Under the pieces are notes generated by a model that saw only the letters and a program-made list of their open reading frames with translations, did no database searches and was not told the DNA's origin. From the NCBI RefSeq assembly GCF_000826185.2, contig NZ_LN648873.1:205282-269281 (forward strand): a stretch of DNA of 64,000 bases, in the 5' to 3' direction. Positions within the stretch are counted from its first letter, which is position 1, and each line of letters begins with the position of its first letter. Source of the DNA: Microbacterium gorillae. GTDB taxonomy: Bacteria > Actinomycetota > Actinomycetes > Actinomycetales > Microbacteriaceae. Positions 27,444 through 35,937 of the stretch are shown here, in pieces. A program made the translations under genes and the position numbers.

Positions 27444-28715
27444 TCAGGCTTTGTGTGAACCCGACAGCGTGGACGCTCCCCGGCGTGTCGGACGACGTCG
27501 AGCGGCCTCCAGGGACCCGATCGAGCCGAGGATGAGGGCCGTCTGCAGGATGAGGGCCTCCCGCGGGCCGGTGGCGTCCCAGCCGATGATCTCGCTGACG
27601 CGCTTGAGCCGATAGCGCACGGTGTTCGGATGCACGAAGAGTTCGCGCGCGGTGGCCTCGAGCGAGCGACCGTTGTCCAGGTAGCTCCACAGCGTCGTGA
27701 CGAGGTCGGACGAGTGCGCCTGCAGCGGGACGAAGATCCGCTCGACCAGAGTCTTCTTCGCCAGCGCGTCGCCGGCCAGCGCACGCTCCGGGAGGAGCTC
27801 GTCCGCTTCCACCGGCCGCGGTGCCGCACGCCAGGCGCGGGCGACGGCGAACCCGGCGAGGGCCGCGCGGGCGGAGCGCCCGGCGTCCACGAGCGCCGGA
27901 ACGGTCGGACCGAGGACGAGGTGTCCGGCGCCGAAGCACGGCTCCAACTGCGCGGCGATGTCCGCGAACGGTGTCTTCGGTTCGGTGGACTCCACGTGAT
28001 CCGCGGTCTCGGCCGTGTCCGGGTCCTGGGCGCGACCGACGACGAGGACGAGGCGCGAGCCCTGGACGCCGATCAGGATGTCGACGCCGAGCTTGCGGGC
28101 GAGGCGGCGCACCTGGTCCACGTCGAACTGCGCCGGCGTGGTGCCGACCAGGACCGCGCATTCGCCGTGACCGTGCCAGCCGAGGGCCGCGATGCGGCTC
28201 GGCAGTTCCTCATCGGTCTCGCCGGTGAGGATCGAATCCACGACGAGGGCTTCCAGCCGCGCGTCCCAGAGACCGCGCGCCTCGGCGGCACGGGCGTAGA
28301 CGTCGGCGGCGGAGAACGCCAGCTCGCGCGAGTAGAGCAGGATCGCTTCACGCAGATGGTCTCCGCGGCCGGCGACCCGCTCCTCGGTCACCTCCACGGT
28401 GACCTTGATCAGCTGCAGCGTCTGCTGCAGGCTCACGCTGCGCAGCAGTTCGCGCGGAGCGACGGCAAAGATGTCGGCCGCGATCCAGGGCGTGGAGTTG
28501 GGGTCGTCGTACCAGTCGATGAACGAGGTGATCCCGGCCTGGGCGACCAGGCCGACCGACGAGCGCCGTGCCGGGGGCATCTCGGCGTACCACGGAAGCT
28601 TCTCCTCGAGTCGCTTCGTGGTCACCGTCGCCAGTTCACCCGAGATGCGGCGCAACCACGCCAGCGTCTCGGCCTTGTCCTGTGCGGTGCTGTCCCCGGC
28701 AGGCGCGTTCGCCAC
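27444..28715 (-). CDS. fasR: FasR-like PucR/CdaR-family regulator of fatty acid synthesis
   Basis: 423 residues. The C terminus is a PucR-type helix-turn-helix: SYLDNGRSLEATARELFVHP then NTVRYRLKRVSEIIGWD. The N-terminal two thirds match actinobacterial regulators placed directly before fabD. In Streptomyces coelicolor the equivalent FasR activates the fabD-fabH-acpP-fabF operon; the same role is inferred here from position. The GTG at 28715 lies 5 nt after the aceE stop, so it may be cotranscribed with aceE. Confidence 0.85.
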   Translation of the reverse strand: MANAPAGDSTAQDKAETLAWLRRISGELATVTTKRLEEKLPWYAEMPPARRSSVGLVAQAGITSFIDWYDDPNSTPWIAADIFAVAPRELLRSVSLQQTLQLIKVTVEVTEERVAGRGDHLREAILLYSRELAFSAADVYARAAEARGLWDARLEALVVDSILTGETDEELPSRIAALGWHGHGECAVLVGTTPAQFDVDQVRRLARKLGVDILIGVQGSRLVLVVGRAQDPDTAETADHVESTEPKTPFADIAAQLEPCFGAGHLVLGPTVPALVDAGRSARAALAGFAVARAWRAAPRPVEADELLPERALAGDALAKKTLVERIFVPLQAHSSDLVTTLWSYLDNGRSLEATARELFVHPNTVRYRLKRVSEIIGWDATGPREALILQTALILGSIGSLEAARRRPTRRGASTLSGSHKA

Positions 28716-28720
28716 CGGCG

Positions 28721-31613
28721 TCAGGCCTCGCCGCCCGCGTTCCCGCTGGTACCGGCATTGACGTTGGGCAGGTCGTACTTGTCGATGGCCTGCTTCACGA
28801 CGGAGCGGTCCAGCTTGCCGTCCTCGGCGAGCGAGAGCAGCGTGCGGACGACGATCGACGGTCCGTCGATCTTGAAGAACCGGCGCGCGGCGGCACGGGT
28901 GTCGGAGAACCCGAAGCCGTCAGCACCGAGCGCGGCGAAGCGGTTCGGCACCCACTGGCGGATCTGGTCCTGAACGGCGTGCATGTAGTCGCTGACCGCG
29001 GTCACCGGGCCCTCGGAATCGGCGAGCTTGGAGGTGACGTAGGCCACCTTCGGCTCCTCCTCCGGGTGCAGGTAGTTGTGCTCGTCGGCCGCCAGGCCGT
29101 CCTTGCGCAGCTCGTTCCAACTCGTCACGGACCATACGTCGGCGGTCACGTTCCAGTCGTCCTTCAGCAGCTGCTGCGCCTCGAGCGCCCACGGCACACC
29201 CACGCCGGAGGCGAGGATCTGGGCGCGCAGGCCGTCACCCTCGCCGGCCGAGATGCGATGCAGGCCACGGAGGATGCCATCGACGTCCACGTCCGCCGGC
29301 TCGGCCGGCTGGACGATCGGCTCGTTGTAGACGGTGATGTAGTACATCACGTCGGGGTTCTCGTGGTTCCCGCCGTACATCTGGTCCAGGCCCGCGCGCA
29401 CGATGTGCGCGAGCTCGTAGCCGTAGGCCGGGTCGTAGGAGATCGTCGCCGGGTTGGACGACGCCAGCAGGTGCGAGTGACCGTCGGCGTGCTGCAGGCC
29501 CTCACCGGTCAGCGTCGTGCGACCGGCGGTGGCGCCGATGATGAAGCCGCGCGCCATCTGGTCGCCGGCGGCCCACTGGGCATCTCCGGTGCGCTGGAAG
29601 CCGAACATCGAGTAGAAGACGTAGACCGGAATCAGCGGCTCGCCGTGCGTCGCGTACGACGTGCCGGTGCCGGTGAACGCCGCCACCGCTCCGGCCTCGT
29701 TGATGCCGACGTGGATGATCTGGCCCTGGGGGCTCTCCTTGTACGCCAGCAGCAGCTCGCGGTCGACCGAGGTGTAGTTCTGGCCGTGCGGGTTGTAGAT
29801 CTTGGCGGTGGGGAAGTAGGCGTCCATGCCGAAGGTGCGGGCCTCGTCCGGAATGACCGGAACGATGCGGTGGCCGATCTTCTTGTCACGCAGCAGGTCC
29901 TTCAGGAGGCGCGCGAAGGCCATCGTGGTGGCGACCTCCTGCGTGCCGGAACCCTTCTTCGCGAGCTTGTACGCGTCATCGCCCGGCAGCTCCAGGCCGA
30001 CGTGCGTGGTGCGACGCTCGGGGAGGAATCCGCCGAGGTCCTTGCGGCGGTCCAGCATGTACTGGATCGTCTCGTCCTGCGCACCGGGGTTGTAGTACGG
30101 CGGCAGGTACGGGTTCTCCTCGAGCACCGCGTCGGTGACCGGGATGTGCATCGTGTCGCGGAAGAGCTTGAGGTCGTCCAGCGTCATCTTCTTCATCTGG
30201 TGGGTCGCGTTGCGGCCCTCGAAGTGCGGACCCAGGCCATAGCCCTTGACGGTCTTGGCGATGATGACGGTCGGCTGGCCCTTGTGCGCCACGGCGGCCT
30301 GGTAGGCGGCGAAGACCTTGCGGTAGTCGTGACCGCCACGGCGCAGACCCCAGATCTGGTCGTCGGTGTAGTCCTTGACCATCTCCAGCGTGCGCGGGTC
30401 GCGGCCGAAGAAGTGCTCGCGGACGAACGCGCCGGACTCCGCCTTGTACGTCTGGTAGTCCCCATCCGGGGTGACGTTCATGAGGTTGAGGAGGGCACCG
30501 GAGTCGTCGTGTGCGAGCAGGTCGTCCCACTCGCGACCCCAGACGACCTTGATGACGTTCCAGCCGGCGCCGCGGAAGAAGCTCTCCAGCTCCTGGATGA
30601 TCTTGCCGTTACCGCGGACCGGGCCGTCGAGGCGCTGCAGGTTGGCGTTGACGACGAAGGTCAGGTTGTCCAGACCCTCGTTCGCCGCGACCTGGAGCTG
30701 ACCGCGCGATTCGACCTCGTCCATCTCGCCGTCGCCGAGGAAGGCCCAGACGTGCGAGTCGGACAGGTCCTTGATGCCGCGGTTGGTGAGGTACTTGTTC
30801 GTCATCGCCTGGTAGATGGCGTTGATCGGACCGAGACCCATCGACACGGTCGGGAATTGCCAGTAGTCCGGCAGCAGACGCGGGTGGGGGTAGGAGGGCA
30901 GGCCGTTCGGGGCGGCGGATTTCTCCTGGCGGAATCCGTCCAGCTGGGACTCGCTGGGGCGTCCCTCCAGGAAGGACCGGGCGTAGATGTCGGGGGAGAC
31001 GTGGGCCTGGTTGTAGAGGGAATTGCCAGTAGTCCGGCAGCAGACGCGGGTGGGGGTAGGAGGGCAGGCCGTTCGGGGCGGCGGATTTCTCCTGGCGGAA
31101 TCCGTCCAGCTGAGACTCGCTGAGGCGTCCCTCCAGGAAGGACCGGGCGTAGATGCCGGGGGAGGCGTGGCCCTGGATGAAGATCTGGTCGCCGCCGCCC
31201 GGGTGGTCGTGGCCGCGGAAGAAGTGGTTGAAGCCCACCTCGTACAGGGCGGCGGACGAGGCGTACGTCGAGATGTGTCCGCCGACGCCGATGCCCGGGC
31301 GCTGCGCGCGGTGCACCGTGATGGCCGCGTTCCAGCGGATCCAGGAGCGGTATCGGCGCTCGAGCTCCTCATCGCCGGGGAACTCGGGCTCGTTCTCCGG
31401 GGCGATGGTGTTGATGTAATCCGTGGTCGGGACCATCGGTACCCCGAGGTGCAGCTCGCGCGACTTGGAGAGCATGCTCAGCATGATCTCGCGACCGCGC
31501 TGGTGGCCCTTGGCATCGACGAGTCCGCTGAGGGACTCCTGCCACTCGGCGGTCTCCTCCGGGTCGGAGTCGAGGGGTTCCTGAGAGTACGGATCCTGAT
31601 CGTGAACAGTCAC
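28721..31613 (-). pseudogene. aceE: Pyruvate dehydrogenase E1 (homodimeric AceE), disrupted by a 166-bp duplication
   Basis: The GTG at 31613 (AAAGG upstream) opens a frame reading as AceE from [14 protein letters not shown] through [20 protein letters not shown] to LLPDYWQFP, about 198 residues. There the frame is lost because about 166 bp is repeated (see 30852-31176). The rest, from [20 protein letters not shown] to the stop, continues in another frame and includes the thiamine diphosphate motif [10 protein letters not shown]. Deleting 166 bp gives 2727 nt, 909 codons, the normal length for actinobacterial AceE, so the lesion is exactly one extra unit. As written the product would stop after about 335 residues. 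The enzyme decarboxylates pyruvate to supply acetyl-CoA, so either another copy exists or this is an assembly fault. Confidence 0.88.
30852..31176. repeat. Imperfect tandem duplication inside aceE
   Basis: Copy A (30852-31010) and copy B (31018-31176) are 159 nt each with five substitutions, all in the distal part; a 7-nt spacer makes the period 166. Copy B encodes the canonical [20 protein letters not shown]. Copy A encodes the variant [20 protein letters not shown] preceded by an odd LYNQ. The first 100 or so bases of the two copies are identical. Confidence 0.92.
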
Positions 31614-31846
31614 CGGGCGACCTTTCGTCAACGGGCAGATCATGCCGAGGGGTGCGTATTCGTGCGGCCGGGGTCTTTGTCGGAACCGCACAACCGCACG
31701 CCTCTCCACCCTACTCATAGTCGGAGGCATGGGCGGTGCGGCGGCAGGAGAAAACCCAGCCGCGGCCGACTCTTCCGGTTAGCGGAATCCGGGCCTGCCG
31801 TCCCGAACACGCGTGCCCCTGCGGCGGCCGGTAGGATCGTCCGCAG

Positions 31847-31919
31847 GGGCCTTTAGCTCAGCTGGTAGAGCGCCACGTTTACACCGTGGATGTCGTCGGT
31901 TCGATCCCGGCAGGGCCCA
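31847..31919 (+). tRNA. tRNA-Val (anticodon TAC)
   Basis: Acceptor arms GGGCCTT and AGGGCCC, D-arm GCTC...GAGC, anticodon stem CCACG/CGTGG with TAC at 31880-31882, and T-arm GTCGG TTCGATC CCGGC. CCA is not encoded (ACCG follows). It lies 234 nt from the divergent aceE start; I see no other feature in that gap. Confidence 0.95.
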
Positions 31920-31938
31920 CCGCAGGACTGCCGTGCGC

Positions 31939-32313
31939 TCAGCCGAGGGTGAGGAAGCCCAGGATCGCGGAGACGATGGCGAGCACGCCGAGGACGGCCG
32001 GCACGAGCGTCGCCTTGGCCGGGTCCTTCATCGACACGTGGGTGATGATCGCACCGACCATCGTCAGCGCCAGGCCGACCGCCGCGAGCGGCGTGAGGAT
32101 CGGGGCGATCCCGGTGGCGAGCGGGGCGATCAGGCCGATCGCGCCGAGCACCTCAAGAGCGCCGACGAGCTTGACGACGGCGGGGTGGGCGTTACGGACC
32201 CAGCCCATGCCGCCGGCGAGCAACGCGTCCTTCGATTTCAGCAGCTTCATGCCGCCGACCGCCAGGAAGGCGAGGGCGAGGACGATGTTGAGAATCCAGA
32301 GGGCGATGAGCAT
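31939..32313 (-). CDS. DoxX-like membrane protein
   Basis: 124 residues with four hydrophobic helices in the DoxX/DoxD pattern: LNIVLALAFLAVGGMKLLKS, then VVKLVGALEVLGAIGLIAPL, and two more. Such small proteins act in membrane redox or quinone processes in some bacteria. It is divergent from an HxlR regulator that probably controls it. Confidence 0.82.
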   Translation of the reverse strand: MLIALWILNIVLALAFLAVGGMKLLKSKDALLAGGMGWVRNAHPAVVKLVGALEVLGAIGLIAPLATGIAPILTPLAAVGLALTMVGAIITHVSMKDPAKATLVPAVLGVLAIVSAILGFLTLG

Positions 32314-32330
32314 GGGGTTCCGTTCCGTGG

Positions 32331-32355
32331 GGTCGGTTACGATCAGTTACCGACC
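32331..32355. promoter_or_regulatory. Candidate HxlR operator in the DoxX/HxlR intergenic gap
   Basis: GGTCGG (32331-32336) is the inverse of CCGACC (32350-32355), and between them GTTAC occurs twice, ten bases apart. The site lies between the divergent starts at 32313 and 32406, where an autoregulating HxlR protein would bind. Function is inferred from position and symmetry only. Confidence 0.45.
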
Positions 32356-32405
32356 ATGATGAACGAACGCGGGCACGCGTACAAAAGGCACACGGAGGTA
32401 ACAGG

Positions 32406-32813
32406 GTGACATCGGTCGACGCTGCCATCGTCCATCCCTACGAGGGAGCCTGCACGGGGTCGCGGGCCGATCACGCCCCCGCGATCCGCGGCGTCCTGGA
32501 TCGGATCGGCGACAAGTGGTCGCTGCTGGTGATCGGGACGCTGCGCGAGAGCACGCTGCGCTTCTCCGAACTGCAGCGACACATCCCCGGGATCTCGCAG
32601 CGCATGCTCACGCTCACCCTGCGTCAGCTCGAACGCGACGGACTCGTCACTCGCACGGTCTACGCGGAGGTGCCGCCGCGCGTGGAATACGCACTCACCG
32701 ATCGCGGCCGCACGCTCGTGGATGTCGCCGTCGAACTGGCGAAATGGTCGGTGGAGCACTTCCCGGCGATCGAGCGGTCTCGTGCGGATTATGACCGCAC
32801 GCACGCGGCGTGA
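32406..32813 (+). CDS. HxlR-family transcriptional regulator
   Basis: 135 residues with the HxlR winged helix: AIRGVLDRIGDKWSLLVIGT then RFSELQRHIPGISQRMLTLT and LRQLERDGLVTRTVYAEVPP. A single Cys at residue 16 lies just before the fold, the place of the redox-sensing Cys in members such as HypR; thiol sensing is therefore possible. The GTG at 32406 follows GGTAACAG; the divergent neighbour is a DoxX-like protein. Confidence 0.88.
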   Translation: MTSVDAAIVHPYEGACTGSRADHAPAIRGVLDRIGDKWSLLVIGTLRESTLRFSELQRHIPGISQRMLTLTLRQLERDGLVTRTVYAEVPPRVEYALTDRGRTLVDVAVELAKWSVEHFPAIERSRADYDRTHAA

Positions 32814-32858
32814 GTCCAGGCGGGAGATCGCGAGTTCGTTGAGCCCCTTCGGTTCGGC

Positions 32859-33503
32859 TCACGGGGCCAGCCGGACGACCTTCCAGGTGTCGCCGTCTCG
32901 CTCATAGCGCAGCCGGTCGTGCATGCGGGCCGGACGTCCCTGCCAGAACTCGACGCTCGTCGGTTCGATGCGGTAGCCGCCCCAGTACGGCGGCACCGGC
33001 ACGACGGCGTCGGCGAAGCGTGACTCCACCTCGGCATAGGACCGCTCAAGCGCTTCCCGATCCGGCACCGGGGTCGACTGCGCCGAGGCCCAGGCGCCGA
33101 GTTGCGAGCCGCGCGGTCGCGTGTCGAAGTAGGCCTGCACCTCCGCCGGCGTCAACGCGCTCGCCGTCCCCGCGACCCGGACCTGTCGCTCGAGGGGGTA
33201 CCAGGGAAAGAGCAGAGCGCACCGCGGATTGGCGGCCAGTTCCCGACCCTTGGCCGAGGCGGTGCTCGTGAAGAGGACGAATCCGGTGTCCAGGCCCTTG
33301 AGCAGCACGATCCGTGAGTTCGGCACGCCGTCGGCGTCCGCCGTGGAGAGGACCATGGCGTTCGGCTCGTGCAGCCCCGCCGCGATCGCCTCATCCAGCC
33401 AGCGGCGGAACATGGTGAGCGGATCGCCGGCGAGGTCGTCGACGTCGAGGCCGGCGAGGCCGTACTCGGTCCGCAGGCGCGCGATGGAGTCAGGGTCGAT
33501 CAT
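32859..33503 (-). CDS. pdxH: Pyridoxine/pyridoxamine 5'-phosphate oxidase
   Basis: 214 residues, FMN-dependent, making pyridoxal 5'-phosphate. Family segments: NAMVLSTADADGVPNSRIVL, FTSTASAKGRELAANPR, LLFPWYPLERQVRVAG, and the C-terminal VEFWQGRPARMHDRLRY. The ATG at 33503 starts at MIDPDSIARLRTEYG. It is convergent with the HxlR gene. Confidence 0.93.
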   Translation of the reverse strand: MIDPDSIARLRTEYGLAGLDVDDLAGDPLTMFRRWLDEAIAAGLHEPNAMVLSTADADGVPNSRIVLLKGLDTGFVLFTSTASAKGRELAANPRCALLFPWYPLERQVRVAGTASALTPAEVQAYFDTRPRGSQLGAWASAQSTPVPDREALERSYAEVESRFADAVVPVPPYWGGYRIEPTSVEFWQGRPARMHDRLRYERDGDTWKVVRLAP

Positions 33504-33618
33504 TCGGATTTCCGGGTCGTGGACTCGTCGGTCGCGTTGCAACGCGGGCCGCTCATGGCGGAGAGCCTACCCGGGAGGCCCGACGCGTTCTCAAGCCGAT
33601 GCTGCCCCCACGGTCGAC

Positions 33619-33643
33619 AAATATCAGCGATGTGCTGATATTT
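33619..33643. promoter_or_regulatory. Perfect palindromic operator upstream of the SatD-type gene
   Basis: AAATATCAGC and GCTGATATTT are exact inverse repeats separated by 5 nt (GATGT). The block is much AT-richer than its surroundings and ends 27 nt before the satD-like ATG at 33671, overlapping the expected promoter. A related half-site (AATATCAGC) recurs at 35119-35127, after the operon. It is the obvious target for the HTH carried by the gene itself. Confidence 0.65.
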
Positions 33644-33670
33644 TTGCAGTATTAGTCATATACTTCAGTC

Positions 33671-34297
33671 ATGGACACCATCACGGCTGTGATCGTCGAC
33701 ATCGTCGGCTCCCGCAAGGCGAAGGATCGAACGGCCGCGCAGGCGAGCGTGCACGCGGCGTTCGCGGCGGCGGATGAGTCCGTCCCTCCGCGCCGGACGC
33801 TGTGGTCCACCGCCGGCGACGAGTTCCAGGTGATCTACCCCTCGCTCGCGGCTGCCGCTGCCGCGACGACCCTCGTCCTGCTTTCCGACGAGCCCGTGGA
33901 CGTGCGATTCGGCATCGGGGAGGGCGAGTCCGTGACCGTGTCCGGTTCCGCCGACGACGTGCCGATCTACGACGGCAGCGCCTGGTGGAACGCCCGGGCC
34001 GCGATCGAGCGCGTGCACCGGACGGCCGGACGCTCGGGGACCTCACGCACGTGGGCGGTCCGGGACGGTGACGATCCGCGCGACCTGAACGCGGCACTCC
34101 TGTTGCGGGACGACCTGATCGGCGCGATGAGTGCGCGCGAGCGAAGGATCGCTCGGGCGCTCATCGCCGGGCGCGTGCAGGGGGAGATCGCCGCGACGGA
34201 GGGGATCACGCAGTCCGCCGTGTCGCAGAGCGCGCGCCGCTCCGGAGCGGGCACGCTCGTTCGTGTGCAGCAACTCTGGACGGGAGCCGACACATGA
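33671..34297 (+). CDS. SatD family protein with C-terminal helix-turn-helix
   Basis: 208 residues. The N-terminal part (ITAVIVDIVGSRKAKDR, LWSTAGDEFQVIYPSLAAA, VRFGIGEGE, DGSAWWNARAAIERVH) is the SatD fold, which resembles nucleotide cyclase/GGDEF-type domains. The last 50 residues (MSARERRIARALIAGRVQGE then IAATEGITQSAVSQSARRSG) form a sigma-region-4 or LuxR-like HTH, so the protein can probably bind DNA. It overlaps the next gene by 4 nt. The cellular role is unknown. Confidence 0.8.
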   Translation: MDTITAVIVDIVGSRKAKDRTAAQASVHAAFAAADESVPPRRTLWSTAGDEFQVIYPSLAAAAAATTLVLLSDEPVDVRFGIGEGESVTVSGSADDVPIYDGSAWWNARAAIERVHRTAGRSGTSRTWAVRDGDDPRDLNAALLLRDDLIGAMSARERRIARALIAGRVQGEIAATEGITQSAVSQSARRSGAGTLVRVQQLWTGADT

Positions 34298-35082
34298 TGA
34301 TGCTCGCAGCACTGATCGTGCTCGGCGTGGCCGGCGCGGACGTGGTCGGTTGGTTCATCACGAGATTCGCCCGGGGGCGCGATGCCGTCCTGTCGGCGAT
34401 GATCGGCGTGGTCGGCTGGGCCGTCCTCGTCGCCGTGATCTCGCTGCCACTCGGCGCACCCGTGTGGGGCATTCCGGTGATCCTGGTGGCGGTCGTGCTG
34501 TGGCCGGTCCTGACCGGACTGTGGGCGGCAGCCGCTCTCGCGTACCTCGGCGTCGTCGCCCTGCTCGTCCTGCTGGCCGGACCTCTGGTGGTGGACCTCG
34601 CATTCGTCGCCGGGTCCCCGTTCGGCGGGGTTTCGAACGAGCGGGTCGTGGCGCTGATCGGTGTCGCGCTCTTCCTCGGGCTCAGTGCGAACCTGATCTG
34701 CCGCGGAGCACTGCGCCGCGCGCGAGCCGCCGAGGAGCCGTCGCTCGTGACCTCGACCGGTCACACGCAGCAGGGCGCGCCGGGGCTCCGTGCCCGCCTG
34801 GTGGAGTCCCTGCGGACGCGCTGGCTGACCGAACCCCTGCGGCCGGGGGAGATGCGCGGCGGGCGACTGATCGGGCCGCTCGAACGGTGGATCATCGTGG
34901 CCCTCGCGCTCACGGGAGCGCAGGGCGTGGTCGCGGCACTGATGGCGGCGAAGGGGATCGTGCGGTTCCCGGAGATCTCGAAGAACTCCGCGGACGGGTC
35001 GAAAGCCGAGGAGTTCCTCGTCGGCTCTCTGATCAGCTGGGGTCTTGCCGGGGCCGGTGCGCTGCTGATCTGGATGACCTGA
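34294..35082 (+). CDS. Membrane protein coupled to the SatD-type gene
   Basis: 262 residues with about seven hydrophobic helices: three in residues 1-75, two more by residue 140, a hydrophilic loop (about 145-195), then two near the C terminus. It resembles membrane proteins paired with SatD in other actinobacteria but carries no motif that gives a function. ATGA overlap with the upstream gene shows translational coupling. Confidence 0.7.
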   Translation: MMMLAALIVLGVAGADVVGWFITRFARGRDAVLSAMIGVVGWAVLVAVISLPLGAPVWGIPVILVAVVLWPVLTGLWAAAALAYLGVVALLVLLAGPLVVDLAFVAGSPFGGVSNERVVALIGVALFLGLSANLICRGALRRARAAEEPSLVTSTGHTQQGAPGLRARLVESLRTRWLTEPLRPGEMRGGRLIGPLERWIIVALALTGAQGVVAALMAAKGIVRFPEISKNSADGSKAEEFLVGSLISWGLAGAGALLIWMT

Positions 35083-35093
35083 CGACCGCCTCG

Positions 35094-35135
35094 ATCAGCC
35101 CCGGGCTGATGAGTGGTGAATATCAGCCCTGCGCT
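35094..35135. promoter_or_regulatory. Paired palindromes after the SatD operon
   Basis: ATCAGCCC-C-GGGCTGAT (35094-35110) is a perfect palindrome, 11 nt after the membrane-protein stop. A second degenerate site, AATATCAGC...GCGCTTAT, starts at 35119. Both share the ATCAGC core of the operator at 33619-33643. The first may also work as a terminator; the second lies about 70 nt before the next gene start. Confidence 0.5.
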
Positions 35136-35205
35136 TATGTAGCGGGGACGTCCACCACGACGCGAGGCATCCGAGACACGGGGTCGCACGCGGTAGATTG
35201 GACGG

Positions 35206-35934
35206 GTGAAAGCGAGCCCCCAAGATCAGCGTTCCCTCCTCGATGTCGCGGACATCGACCGCCGCCTGGTCGTGGCGAACGCCCAGCGCACGAATCCGCC
35301 GCAGGTCGCTCGCATTCATGAGCTCCAAGCACAGCGTCAGACGCAGACGCACGAGCTGACCGTCCGCGCCGGTGCGCGCGACGACATCCAGGCCGAGATC
35401 GCCCGCGTTGAGAGCGACGTCAACACCGCTCGCACCCGTCTCGAGCGCGACGAACAGCGCCTGACCGCGGCATCGGCGAAGGAAGCCGTGGCGCTGGAGA
35501 ACGAGATCGCCAGCCTCCGTCGACGCATGTCGAGCCTGGAGGACACTGAACTCGAGGCCATGGAGCGTCTGGAGGCGGCGGAAGCGGAGGTCGAGCAGAC
35601 GCGCGCGGCCATCGCCGCCACGAACGAGGAGGGCGCCCGCCTGAGTGCCGAGGCGAAGGAACTCGTCGCCGACGCGACCACGGCCATCGAAGGTCTCGAT
35701 CGCGACCGTGCCGCCGTGCTGGGGCGGGTGCCGGAGGCGCTGTCGACGCTGTACGACCGGATCGCCCGCAATGGCGTGGGTGCAGGCCTCTTCCGAGAGA
35801 GCATGTGCAACGCGTGCCGCGTGATCCTCACCGCCAGTGACGTCGCGACGATTCGCAGCGCTGCCGACGACGAGGTCCTGTTCTGCCCCGAGTGCGGCGC
35901 GATCCTCGTGCGCACGGAGGACTCCGGTCTCTGA
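35206..35934 (+). CDS. CT398-like coiled-coil zinc ribbon protein
   Basis: 242 residues. A long antiparallel coiled coil covers about residues 30-165 (heptad-rich, Glu/Arg/Ala). It ends in a zinc ribbon with CNACRVIL and CPECGAIL. This is the architecture of the CT398/DUF164 proteins, proposed to act as adaptors in RNA or protein processes. It is followed 3 nt later by the polymerase gene, an association that suggests cotranscription. Confidence 0.83.
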   Translation: MKASPQDQRSLLDVADIDRRLVVANAQRTNPPQVARIHELQAQRQTQTHELTVRAGARDDIQAEIARVESDVNTARTRLERDEQRLTAASAKEAVALENEIASLRRRMSSLEDTELEAMERLEAAEAEVEQTRAAIAATNEEGARLSAEAKELVADATTAIEGLDRDRAAVLGRVPEALSTLYDRIARNGVGAGLFRESMCNACRVILTASDVATIRSAADDEVLFCPECGAILVRTEDSGL

Positions 35935-35937
35935 CCG

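Noticed and set aside
28568..31123. An 851-codon plus-strand open frame
   Set aside because: Opposite aceE, composition typical of a shadow.
30852..31176. Programmed frameshifting in aceE
   Set aside because: A 166-bp duplication with frame loss cannot be bypassed by a one-base slip, and no slippery site was seen.
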